From an uncultured Bacteroidales bacterium (GTDB taxonomy: Bacteria; Bacteroidota; Bacteroidia; Bacteroidales; FEN-979), in assembly GCA_903928285.1 (NCBI GenBank), contig CAIYQH010000386.1:1-7020 (forward strand): DNA of 7,020 nucleotides, written 5' to 3'. Positions 1 through 6,136 of this stretch are shown piece by piece. The notes beneath the pieces were generated by a model. It was not told the origin of the DNA, ran no database searches, and saw only the letters and a program-made list of their open reading frames with translations. The translations under genes and the position numbers were made by a program. Numbering within the stretch: position 1 is the stretch's first letter; each line of letters begins with the position of its first letter.

Positions 1-1632
1 ATCCAGCAAACCGACACCGATAACCACCTTCCCCAGGCGCTTATCCTTTGCCCAACCCGCGAATTATGCGTTCAGATCGCCGGCGACCTGAACGACTTTG
101 CCAAATATGTCGACAACCTGAAAGTTCTCCCCGTATATGGCGGAAGCAGCATGGATGTCCAGATCAAATCGCTGAAAAAAGGGGTCCAGATCGTCGTGGC
201 AACGCCCGGCCGTTTGATCGACCTGATGGGAAGAAGAGCCATCAAACTGGGCAGCGTTCATACCGTCGTTCTGGATGAGGCTGATGAAATGCTCAACATG
301 GGTTTCCTCGACAGTATCAACGAGATCCTTGCCGAAGTTCCCGAAAACCGCAGCACCCTTCTCTTCTCGGCTACCATGCCCAACGAAGTGGCTGTCATTG
401 CTAAAAAATACATGAAAAAACCGATCGAGATCACGATAGGAAACCGCAATTCAGGTGCGGAGAATATCAAACATCTCTATTATACAGTTCATGCCAAGGA
501 CAAATATACCGCGCTGAAACGCATTGTTGACTTTTATCCTTCCATTTATGGTATTGTTTTCTGCCGTACCCGGATCGACACCCAGGAAATTGCCGACAAG
601 CTGATCGCCGATGGTTACAACGCCGAAGCCCTGCACGGGGATCTTTCTCAGTCACAGCGCGACAGTGTCATGCAAAAATTCAGGATCAGGCATGTGCAGC
701 TGCTGGTCGCCACCGACGTGGCAGCCCGCGGTCTGGATGTCAACGATCTTACCCATATCATCAACTATGCCCTTCCTGATGACATTTCAGCCTATACACA
801 CCGCAGCGGGCGAACCGGGCGGGCCGGTAAAACAGGCACCTCCATTGCCATCATCAACCTGAAAGAGAAGCATCTTATACGGCAGATCGAGAAACTGATC
901 AACAAGCCGTTTATTGCCGCTAAGGTTCCCGGAGGCCGTGAAATCTGTGAAAAACAGCTTTTTAACCTGATCAACAAGATGGAAAATGTCGAGATCGAAC
1001 ATTCTGAAATCGACCCCTTCCTGCCTGCCATCTACCGGAAACTGGAATGGCTCGAAAAAGAGGATGTCATCAAACGTTTTGTGGCGCTCGAGTTTAACCG
1101 CTTCCTTGAATATTACCGCCATGCCAAGGATATCAATGTCTTTGAGGAAAAAGGCAAGGAATCATCCCGCGAAAAAGGCGGCCGCGACTCCTTCCGCGAA
1201 AAGGGCGGGCGTGACCGCAAGGAGGTTACCTCCTTTACCCGGTTGTCGATCAACGTCGGCAAAGCCGATGGCCTGTATCCCAACACCCTGATCGAGCTGA
1301 TCAATGCAAACAGCCCGGGGAAGCGCATCCGCATCGGCGATATCACCCTTGGCAAGAATGACGGGGTCTTTGAGGTAGATACCGAATATGCGGGCTTTCT
1401 CACCCAATCGCTCAGCGAGGCTGAATTCCAGGGTTCAAACCTCAATGTTAAAACAGCCGGCGGCCAGTCATCGGTCAACGTTAACGAACGCAGGTCATTC
1501 AAGGAAAAGGGTAAATTCAAAGGAGACAGGGATTTCAAAAAAGGGAAGGATTTTTCAGGAAAAAGGGGTCAGATTGACGAGCACAGTTTCGGACGCCCCG
1601 ACCGCTTCAATCCAAAGAAAAAGAAGAAATAA
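1..1632 (+). CDS. DEAD-box ATP-dependent RNA helicase with DbpA-type RNA-binding domain (5' end missing)
   Basis: This is an RNA helicase that uses ATP to unwind short RNA duplexes, with likely roles in ribosome assembly, RNA decay or cold adaptation. The reading frame is already open at base 1, so 543 residues are seen and the Q motif and Walker A motif lie upstream of the window. Visible core motifs in order are PTREL (52-66), TPGR (near 205), DEAD (274-285), SAT (367-375), ATDVAARGLD (709-738) and HRSGRTGRAG (799-828), so both RecA-like domains are intact from motif Ia onward. A helical stretch follows (about 930-1140, with LEFNRFLEYY). Next comes a charged linker holding REKGGRD twice (1168-1188 and 1195-1215), then a DbpA-like RRM fold (about 1222-1458, with IRIGDITL and GVFEV). 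A lysine-rich tail ends in five lysines. The DbpA-type domain binds structured rRNA in E. coli DbpA, but many Bacteroidota helicases carry it, so calling this DbpA, DeaD or CsdA would be a guess. The next gene starts 45 bases after the stop. Confidence 0.96.
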   Translation: MQQTDTDNHLPQALILCPTRELCVQIAGDLNDFAKYVDNLKVLPVYGGSSMDVQIKSLKKGVQIVVATPGRLIDLMGRRAIKLGSVHTVVLDEADEMLNMGFLDSINEILAEVPENRSTLLFSATMPNEVAVIAKKYMKKPIEITIGNRNSGAENIKHLYYTVHAKDKYTALKRIVDFYPSIYGIVFCRTRIDTQEIADKLIADGYNAEALHGDLSQSQRDSVMQKFRIRHVQLLVATDVAARGLDVNDLTHIINYALPDDISAYTHRSGRTGRAGKTGTSIAIINLKEKHLIRQIEKLINKPFIAAKVPGGREICEKQLFNLINKMENVEIEHSEIDPFLPAIYRKLEWLEKEDVIKRFVALEFNRFLEYYRHAKDINVFEEKGKESSREKGGRDSFREKGGRDRKEVTSFTRLSINVGKADGLYPNTLIELINANSPGKRIRIGDITLGKNDGVFEVDTEYAGFLTQSLSEAEFQGSNLNVKTAGGQSSVNVNERRSFKEKGKFKGDRDFKKGKDFSGKRGQIDEHSFGRPDRFNPKKKKK

Positions 1633-1649
1633 ATCTGCCGGTAAATTTC

Positions 1650-1657
1650 TACATTTG
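1650..1657 (+). promoter_or_regulatory. Possible Bacteroidota -7 promoter element before the lipocalin-like gene
   Basis: The bases TACATTTG match the Bacteroidota -7 consensus TAnnTTTG exactly and lie 20 bases before the ATG at 1678. No TTTG or TTG is found 19-21 bases upstream, where the -33 element should be, because that region is the AAG-rich end of the helicase gene. If used, the 5' leader would be only about 15 bases long. The downstream genes could also be transcribed by readthrough from the helicase gene, since no terminator hairpin lies in the 45-base gap. Confidence 0.4.
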
Positions 1658-1677
1658 CACGCTATAACTACTACCCG

Positions 1678-2688
1678 ATGATCAAACAATTTATCGCACG
1701 GCAGATGGTGAAGAGGACAAAATCGCGCCAATTTCCCGTTGAATACCTTGAACAGAAACACGTAGATCTCGACCAGCCTTATCCCAACGACAGCTCCTAT
1801 TTTTACGGGGGCGATATAAATGGCAATGCCTTTATCACCAGGATGGCCTTCCGCGGGCCAAACCGCCTGCACGAATACTGGTTTGATTTTTTCCTCCAGG
1901 GAAAAGGATATTTTGGTTTGACCCGCGATCCGGGCGAAGAAGGTACCGGATTCCAGCAGGGAAACCTGAAATGGGAACCCATCGAAGTTGGTAAAATCTG
2001 GCGGGTCACCTACAAAGGGCTGGTTCACGACCGTCAGGGCAACGAACATTCCTGCGTGGCAAACCTGGTTTTTACCGGCGATCACCCGATTTATGATTTC
2101 GCAAAAAGCTCCGACCATAACGCCAATGCCATGGCGATCGCCTCGGAGAAATGGAACAAGGAATTTTTCTTCCACATGAAGGATACCCACCAGGTTCATT
2201 ACGAGCAAACCGGCACCTTCAAGGGAAGTATCATCCTGGATGATCAGACTGTCAACCTGCATATGATGGCTTCGCGCGACCATTCCTTCGGATCGCGGAA
2301 CTGGCTCACCTGGGACCGCCATTACTGGATCACCGGAGTGTCGGATGCAGGAATCCACTGGACTGTGACCACCATAAAATGGCAGTTTCTGGGGCGCCTC
2401 ACCGCCGGTTTTATCACCGCCGCCGACGGCACCACCGATGCCATCATTGAATGCACCGACCTGGAAACCATCTCACGGGAAAAACTGCTGCCTGATCATG
2501 GCATCGTTGAAATCAAGACCCGCAGCGGAAAAACCCATATGATGGAATTCTGGCGCCATGGTGAATTTGCATACCTCCACGACGGTAAATATATGATGCG
2601 TGAAGGAATCGGCACCTATAAATTTGACGGTTCCGACGGTGTTGGAATGGTCGAATTCGGGTTTCATGCTGACAAGTACAACCTTTAA
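1678..2688 (+). CDS. Uncharacterised lipocalin/CrtC-like protein with RDHSFG motif
   Basis: The product has 336 residues, and its function is not known to me. It starts at the ATG 20 bases after a -7-like element. It has a basic N-terminus without a signal peptide or membrane segment, so it is probably cytoplasmic. The body is rich in alternating polar and aromatic residues, as in beta-barrel proteins. The clearest signature is RDHSFGSRNW at residues 200-209, followed by WDRHYW at 212-217. A motif of the type G-x-RDHSWG-x-R-x-W is typical of lipocalin-like families related to carotenoid hydratase CrtC and of the DUF7064/DUF7065 group; this is recalled, not searched. Other likely conserved spots are YFYGGD near residue 41, YWFDFFL near 67, WRVTYKGL near 108, SSDH near 143, HYEQTG near 178 and GIGTYKFDG near the C-terminus. 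The gene lies 98 bases upstream of an RPH-like phosphotransferase on the same strand, which suggests joint transcription and a shared small-molecule substrate. An enzymatic role (hydration or isomerisation) and a ligand-carrier role are both possible. Confidence 0.88.
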   Translation: MIKQFIARQMVKRTKSRQFPVEYLEQKHVDLDQPYPNDSSYFYGGDINGNAFITRMAFRGPNRLHEYWFDFFLQGKGYFGLTRDPGEEGTGFQQGNLKWEPIEVGKIWRVTYKGLVHDRQGNEHSCVANLVFTGDHPIYDFAKSSDHNANAMAIASEKWNKEFFFHMKDTHQVHYEQTGTFKGSIILDDQTVNLHMMASRDHSFGSRNWLTWDRHYWITGVSDAGIHWTVTTIKWQFLGRLTAGFITAADGTTDAIIECTDLETISREKLLPDHGIVEIKTRSGKTHMMEFWRHGEFAYLHDGKYMMREGIGTYKFDGSDGVGMVEFGFHADKYNL

Positions 2689-2714
2689 CGCAACTCCGTA
2701 AACCAACCGGAAGG

Positions 2715-2743
2715 TTTTGAGTGCCTGCTTTCCCGCTAGTTTG
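2715..2743 (+). promoter_or_regulatory. Weak candidate promoter in the gap before the RPH-like gene
   Basis: In the 98-base gap between the two genes, TTTTG (2715-2719) is followed after 17 bases by TAGTTTG (2737-2743). The latter resembles the Bacteroidota -7 element TAnnTTTG but is one base short. Spacing is at the low end of what is reported for this phylum. It could give the phosphotransferase its own promoter, or the gap could simply be an intra-operon spacer. A small possible stem, AAACC/GGTTT (2700-2704 and 2713-2717), lies just upstream and is too weak to call a terminator. Confidence 0.22.
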
Positions 2744-2786
2744 CTGGACGGGCCATCGTGATATAACATCTGATGAAGAAAATTTA

Positions 2787-5183
2787 ATGATAAAACACCT
2801 TCATGAAATAACAGCAGCTTCGGCCGGAGGAAAGGCACTTGGCCTGAAGCTCCTCAGGGAGCTCGGTTTGCGCGTTCCCGATGCCTTTGTGCTGATCCAT
2901 CCTGAAGAAAACCTGATTAATGATGACCTGTTGAAGCAGTATCTTTCGGCCCTTGGCGACGGCCCGAAAGCGGTGCGTTCATCGGCCATGGGCGAAGACG
3001 GGAAAAAAGCCTCCTTTGCCGGTCAGTTTGAAACCTACCTGGGACTGAACACCTTCGATGAGATCAAACAGGCCATTAGACTGTGTATCAGGGCGGCCGG
3101 CGCTGAAAGAGTCAGGTCCTATTCTGGTAACCTGATTTCCGATGCCGACCTGCGTATTTCCGTTATCCTGCAGAATATGGTGGAAGCATCCGTTGCAGGG
3201 GTCGTATTTTCTGTGAACCCTGTCAATAACCGTCATGACAAAGTGCTGGTCAATGCGGTCGCCGGGAATGGTGAAAGCCTGGTCAGCGGCATGAAAGATG
3301 CCCATCATTACGAAGTTTTCCGCAGTGGCTCCAATATTGGTTTGGAACTAGGCAAGGATGGCCATTTGCTCAGCGAAGCACTGCTCAGGGAGATCCTTGA
3401 AGGCGCACGGGTTGCCGAGGAACACCTGAAACACCCGGTTGATCTTGAATGGGCCGTTGATGCCCGCGGTACACTGCACTGGCTGCAGGTCAGGCCGGTT
3501 ACCACGGTCAACGAGGTTCATTTCAATGAACTCGATACCGTCAGGGGAACCAGCGATGAAATCTGGACGCTGGGAAACATCGGTGAGATGATGCCAGGCG
3601 TTGCTACTCCCCTAACCTATTCGGTTACCGCAGAGGCGATCGACTACGGAATGACGCTGCTGGCCGAGCGTGCCGGCGCCTTTAAACTAAAAGACCGCAC
3701 CTCTCCCCGTTACATCCAGATGTTTTATAACAGGCTGTTCATCAACATGAGCCATATGATGGATTATCCTAAAAACGTATGGCTTAACACGGCTGAAGAT
3801 GTACAATTTGCCCTCAGCGGCAAGACTTTTCCGGGCATCGGGGCAAAGCCGGAAGGTTTCCTCATCAGGAGGGTTGTCAATTTTTTCCGCCAGGTGATCA
3901 ATACCGGCAATGCCGGGAAACACCTGAAAACGCTGCGGAAACTTGAAGCAGGATACAGGATCGTTCCCTCTGCCGACATGGTTCAGTTTCATGAAAACCT
4001 TGAAAAAGCACGAATTCCAATGGGTATCGGCTTTGGCCACCATCTGGGTACCTCCGCACAATCGGGAACCCTTTATTCGGCCATCATGCGGATCATGAGC
4101 GGGGATAAAGGCTCGCCAACCGCCGCCGATCATCATATTGCCACGCTGTTCCTGCTCGATATCCCCGGTATTGAAAGCGCCGACGCCGTCAAATCACTTG
4201 AGCACTTTGCATCACTGATTCACAGTGACCGGCGGTTTGCCGAGAGGTTCACAGCCGCCTCCCCGGCCGAAGCGCTTCAAATACTGCGGCACGATGCACC
4301 TCCCGAAATCAGCCGTCAGTTCAGCACCTTCATCGAACGGCATGGCCACCGGTGTGTCAGGGAATCGGAACTCAGGGAGAAAACCTGGGAAGAAAATCCG
4401 CAGCAACTGATTCAGACCTTACAAACCCGTGTCAGGCTCGGAGAGATTCATCATCCCCACCGGGATAAAACAGAGGAACTGAATATCGCATTTAAAAAGA
4501 TACCCTTTCTCAAACGAAGCATTATCAGGATGCTGATTCCCTCTGCCAGGAAAGCGGTAGCGCGCAGGGAAATTTCAAAAGCCTATTCGATCAGGATGGT
4601 GAATACCTTCAGGAAGAGTTACAGGATCCTGGCAAAACAAATGACAGATGCCGGTTTGCTTGATGATGCCGACCAGGTCTATTTCCTGACCCACGACGAG
4701 GTCGGACTGTTACTACGGGACCACAATCCCGCCTGGAAAACAAGGGCCGCCAAACGCAGGGAATTATTACCTGAAATGGATAAATTGCTCTTTAACGAGA
4801 TCTGTTTTGGCATCCCCGAGCCGATTGACCAGGAGGCTGAAATTGAAATCCGTGAGGGACAACTGAAGGGAACCCCTGTTAGTAGCGGACTTGTTGAAGG
4901 CCGGGCCCGTATCATCCACACCCTGGCCGATGCCGAACAATTACAGGAGGGTGAGATCATGGTTGCCTCCTTTACCGATATCGGCTGGACTCCCTACTTC
5001 AGCATTATCGCCGGACTGATCACTGAAATTGGCAGTCCGCTATCGCATGGCGCCGTGGTGGCGCGCGAATATGGTATCCCCGCTGTGGTTGGGGCAAAAG
5101 GAGCCAAAAAATTCATTGCTGATGGTGAATTGATCCGTCTCAACGGGAACCTTGGAATAATAGAGAAGGTTGCTGTTCACTAA
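2787..5183 (+). CDS. PEP-utilising phosphotransferase of the rifampicin phosphotransferase (RPH)-like family
   Basis: The 798-residue product is a soluble dikinase-type enzyme. In this family an ATP-grasp domain passes a phosphate from ATP to a swivelling histidine domain, which hands it to a substrate held by the middle domain. The N-terminal domain (about 5-265) shows GGKALGLKLL near residue 15, VRSSAMGED at 63-71, KASFAGQFET at 74-83, DLEW at 219-222 and QVRP at 234-237. The middle domain (about 264-690) opens with NIGEMMPGVATPLTYS and contains GHRCVRESEL near 520-529 and DADQVYFLTHDEV near 627-639. The C-terminal domain (about 690-795) has the catalytic motif PLSHGAVVARE with His754, then YGIPAVVG. 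The histidine domain comes last and no PEP-binding barrel follows, so this is the layout of RPH and B. subtilis YvkC-like proteins, not of true PEP synthase (PpsA) or PPDK, although the length is close to PpsA. I chose the ATG at 2787 because the conserved N-terminus begins there; an in-frame GTG at 2721 would add 22 residues with no family resemblance. The substrate is unknown, and rifampicin resistance cannot be assumed. Confidence 0.94.
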   Translation: MIKHLHEITAASAGGKALGLKLLRELGLRVPDAFVLIHPEENLINDDLLKQYLSALGDGPKAVRSSAMGEDGKKASFAGQFETYLGLNTFDEIKQAIRLCIRAAGAERVRSYSGNLISDADLRISVILQNMVEASVAGVVFSVNPVNNRHDKVLVNAVAGNGESLVSGMKDAHHYEVFRSGSNIGLELGKDGHLLSEALLREILEGARVAEEHLKHPVDLEWAVDARGTLHWLQVRPVTTVNEVHFNELDTVRGTSDEIWTLGNIGEMMPGVATPLTYSVTAEAIDYGMTLLAERAGAFKLKDRTSPRYIQMFYNRLFINMSHMMDYPKNVWLNTAEDVQFALSGKTFPGIGAKPEGFLIRRVVNFFRQVINTGNAGKHLKTLRKLEAGYRIVPSADMVQFHENLEKARIPMGIGFGHHLGTSAQSGTLYSAIMRIMSGDKGSPTAADHHIATLFLLDIPGIESADAVKSLEHFASLIHSDRRFAERFTAASPAEALQILRHDAPPEISRQFSTFIERHGHRCVRESELREKTWEENPQQLIQTLQTRVRLGEIHHPHRDKTEELNIAFKKIPFLKRSIIRMLIPSARKAVARREISKAYSIRMVNTFRKSYRILAKQMTDAGLLDDADQVYFLTHDEVGLLLRDHNPAWKTRAAKRRELLPEMDKLLFNEICFGIPEPIDQEAEIEIREGQLKGTPVSSGLVEGRARIIHTLADAEQLQEGEIMVASFTDIGWTPYFSIIAGLITEIGSPLSHGAVVAREYGIPAVVGAKGAKKFIADGELIRLNGNLGIIEKVAVH

Positions 5184-5199
5184 GAATTCCTTGTGAACA
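5174..5199. repeat. Inverted repeat around the stop codon of the RPH-like gene
   Basis: TGTTCAC (5174-5180) and GTGAACA (5193-5199) are perfect 7-base inverted arms with a 12-base loop, and the loop contains the TAA stop at 5181-5183. The hairpin could help end transcription or protect the mRNA 3' end. No T-run follows, so it is not a canonical intrinsic terminator. Confidence 0.4.
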
Positions 5200-5220
5200 T
5201 TGTGCCTTCATGGTGTCATT

Positions 5221-5259
5221 GTGGTTAATTTTGTTTTTTTGAAAGTAACAGTTAACCAC
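5221..5259. terminator. Possible bidirectional terminator hairpin between convergent genes
   Basis: GTGGTTAA (5221-5228) and TTAACCAC (5252-5259) form a perfect 8-base inverted repeat with a 23-base loop that contains a run of seven T on the plus strand (5234-5240). It sits midway between the 3' ends of the plus-strand RPH-like gene and the minus-strand phosphatase gene. Its position suits two-way termination. The T-run is in the loop and not after the stem, so the fit to an intrinsic terminator is poor in both directions. Confidence 0.35.
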
Positions 5260-5269
5260 CGCTGAATGT

Positions 5270-5983
5270 TCAGTTTACGAGATATTTTTGCCTGAGTGTC
5301 ACCATATCGGCCTTCAGCACAACATCGACAAAATTCAGGAGACTGCCCGAAAAGCGGTTAATTTCATCCATTGCCGCTTCAAGATAGGCAATCCTGACTT
5401 CAAGCAAAGGCCTGAGAATCTCCCCGTTCAAACCCGACTCCGTCACTTTCCTGATAATTTTATCGGTATATGATTTCCCAAACACGTTGGTGGCCATATA
5501 ATCCTCCAGGATGTGGGGCATTGAAACCCCCAGTGCCGTGAGCAAAAACACAGTTGCCAGGCCGGTCCGGTCCTTGCCTGCTGCACAATGATAGACCAGG
5601 GGCAGATCATCCGTATTACAAAGGATCGTAAGGAACCGACTGAAATCCTCCTGGTGTGAGGTCACCATCCGTCTGTAATCTCCGATCAGTACAGTTTCAA
5701 GACCAACCGCATTATTTTCCTCCAGGAATTTTTCAGCCGTATCCCGGGCAGCATCGAAAATATCAATGTGGATGCTGTTTTTCACGGTTGAAACCAGCTT
5801 ATCAGGTCTGGCTGCGATCTCACGGTGAGCCCTGAAATCGATGATGGTGGAAAGGTTCATCTCTTCCAACTTCCGGATATCATCAGGGGTAAGATTAAAA
5901 AAATCGCCGCTGCGAAACAACAGTCCGGGTCTGACCTTGCGGCCATCCATCGCAGGTATTCCGCCCAGGTCGCGGAAATTCAT
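5270..5983 (-). CDS. Tyrosine/lipid phosphatase, MptpB/LipA type (Y_phosphatase3 family)
   Basis: This cysteine-dependent phosphatase removes phosphate from phosphotyrosine and, in known relatives (mycobacterial MptpB, Listeria LipA), also from phosphoinositides. From the ATG at 5983 it has 237 residues. The N-terminal signature NFRDLGG is at residues 2-8, then LLFRSG, then DFRAHREIAARPD, which should carry the general-acid region. The P-loop HCAAGKDRTG follows, with nucleophile Cys133 and phosphate-binding Arg139. The Lys-Asp inside the P-loop is the mark of the MptpB-like group. ALGV and a DYMATN segment follow, as is usual. There is no signal peptide, so it is probably cytoplasmic. A TTG at 6007 would add eight residues (NPILTNQ after the initiator) and is a real alternative, because the ATG leaves almost nothing before NFRDLGG; ATG is preferred because TTG starts are rare. 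The gene is convergent with the RPH-like gene and divergent from the Memo-like gene, so it is probably transcribed alone. The stop is TGA at 5270-5272. Confidence 0.93.
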   Translation of the reverse strand: MNFRDLGGIPAMDGRKVRPGLLFRSGDFFNLTPDDIRKLEEMNLSTIIDFRAHREIAARPDKLVSTVKNSIHIDIFDAARDTAEKFLEENNAVGLETVLIGDYRRMVTSHQEDFSRFLTILCNTDDLPLVYHCAAGKDRTGLATVFLLTALGVSMPHILEDYMATNVFGKSYTDKIIRKVTESGLNGEILRPLLEVRIAYLEAAMDEINRFSGSLLNFVDVVLKADMVTLRQKYLVN

Positions 5984-6030
5984 CTGGTTTGTTAGAATTG
6001 GGTTCAAGGTTCGAGCGTAAAAATGATTTG

Positions 6031-6038
6031 TAAAAGTA
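6031..6038 (-). promoter_or_regulatory. Weak candidate -7 element for the phosphatase gene
   Basis: Read on the minus strand this is TACTTTTA, one base off the TAnnTTTG consensus, about 50 bases upstream of the phosphatase ATG. No TTG occurs at the normal upstream distance; the nearest is 28 bases away. It is offered only because the divergent gap must hold a promoter for this gene and nothing better is seen. Confidence 0.18.
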
Positions 6039-6041
6039 CCT

Positions 6042-6059
6042 ATAATTTTGATAATTTTG
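6042..6059 (+). repeat. Tandem 9-base repeat carrying two -7-like elements
   Basis: ATAATTTTG occurs twice head to tail (6042-6050 and 6051-6059), and a T-rich run follows. Each copy contains a complete TAATTTTG. It may be a duplicated -7 element or chance within an AT-rich promoter. Confidence 0.4.
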
Positions 6060-6136
6060 TTTTTTGCAACCTGTACAACGCTGGGAATAACTGCAGAGCA
6101 GCCTGACTATCGCCCGGCCTGTCAAATCAAAACTGG

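Larger units (their letters stand above)
6027..6059 (+). promoter_or_regulatory. Bacteroidota-type promoter for the Memo-like gene
   Basis: TTTG at 6027-6030 is followed after 21 bases by TAATTTTG at 6052-6059. This fits both halves of the Bacteroidota promoter (-33 TTTG, -7 TAnnTTTG) with normal spacing. Transcription would start around 6064-6067 and leave a leader of about 70 bases before the ATG at 6137. It is the best promoter in the window. A second exact TAATTTTG at 6043-6050 has no well-spaced -33 element. Confidence 0.5.

Noticed and set aside
1165..1218. Short direct repeats suggesting a CRISPR or minisatellite
   Set aside because: There are only two in-frame copies inside a coding linker, with no spacers or further repeats.
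1633..1677. Intrinsic terminator between the helicase gene and the lipocalin-like gene
   Set aside because: No stem-loop followed by a T-run is visible in the 45 bases.
1555..2358. A 267-codon open frame on the minus strand across the helicase end and the lipocalin-like gene
   Set aside because: It is antisense to two well-supported genes, has no recognisable motif, and is explained by the codon bias of the plus-strand genes.
2721..2786. A 22-residue N-terminal extension of the RPH-like protein from GTG 2721
   Set aside because: The extra residues do not resemble the family, and the conserved N-terminus starts right after ATG 2787; a possible promoter element also falls in this stretch.
3687..4136. 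A 149-codon minus-strand open frame inside the RPH-like gene
   Set aside because: It lies wholly inside a gene with clear family motifs on the other strand and shows no domain of its own.
2787..5183. Annotation as phosphoenolpyruvate synthase (ppsA) or pyruvate phosphate dikinase
   Set aside because: The phosphohistidine domain is at the C-terminus and there is no PEP/pyruvate-binding barrel after it.
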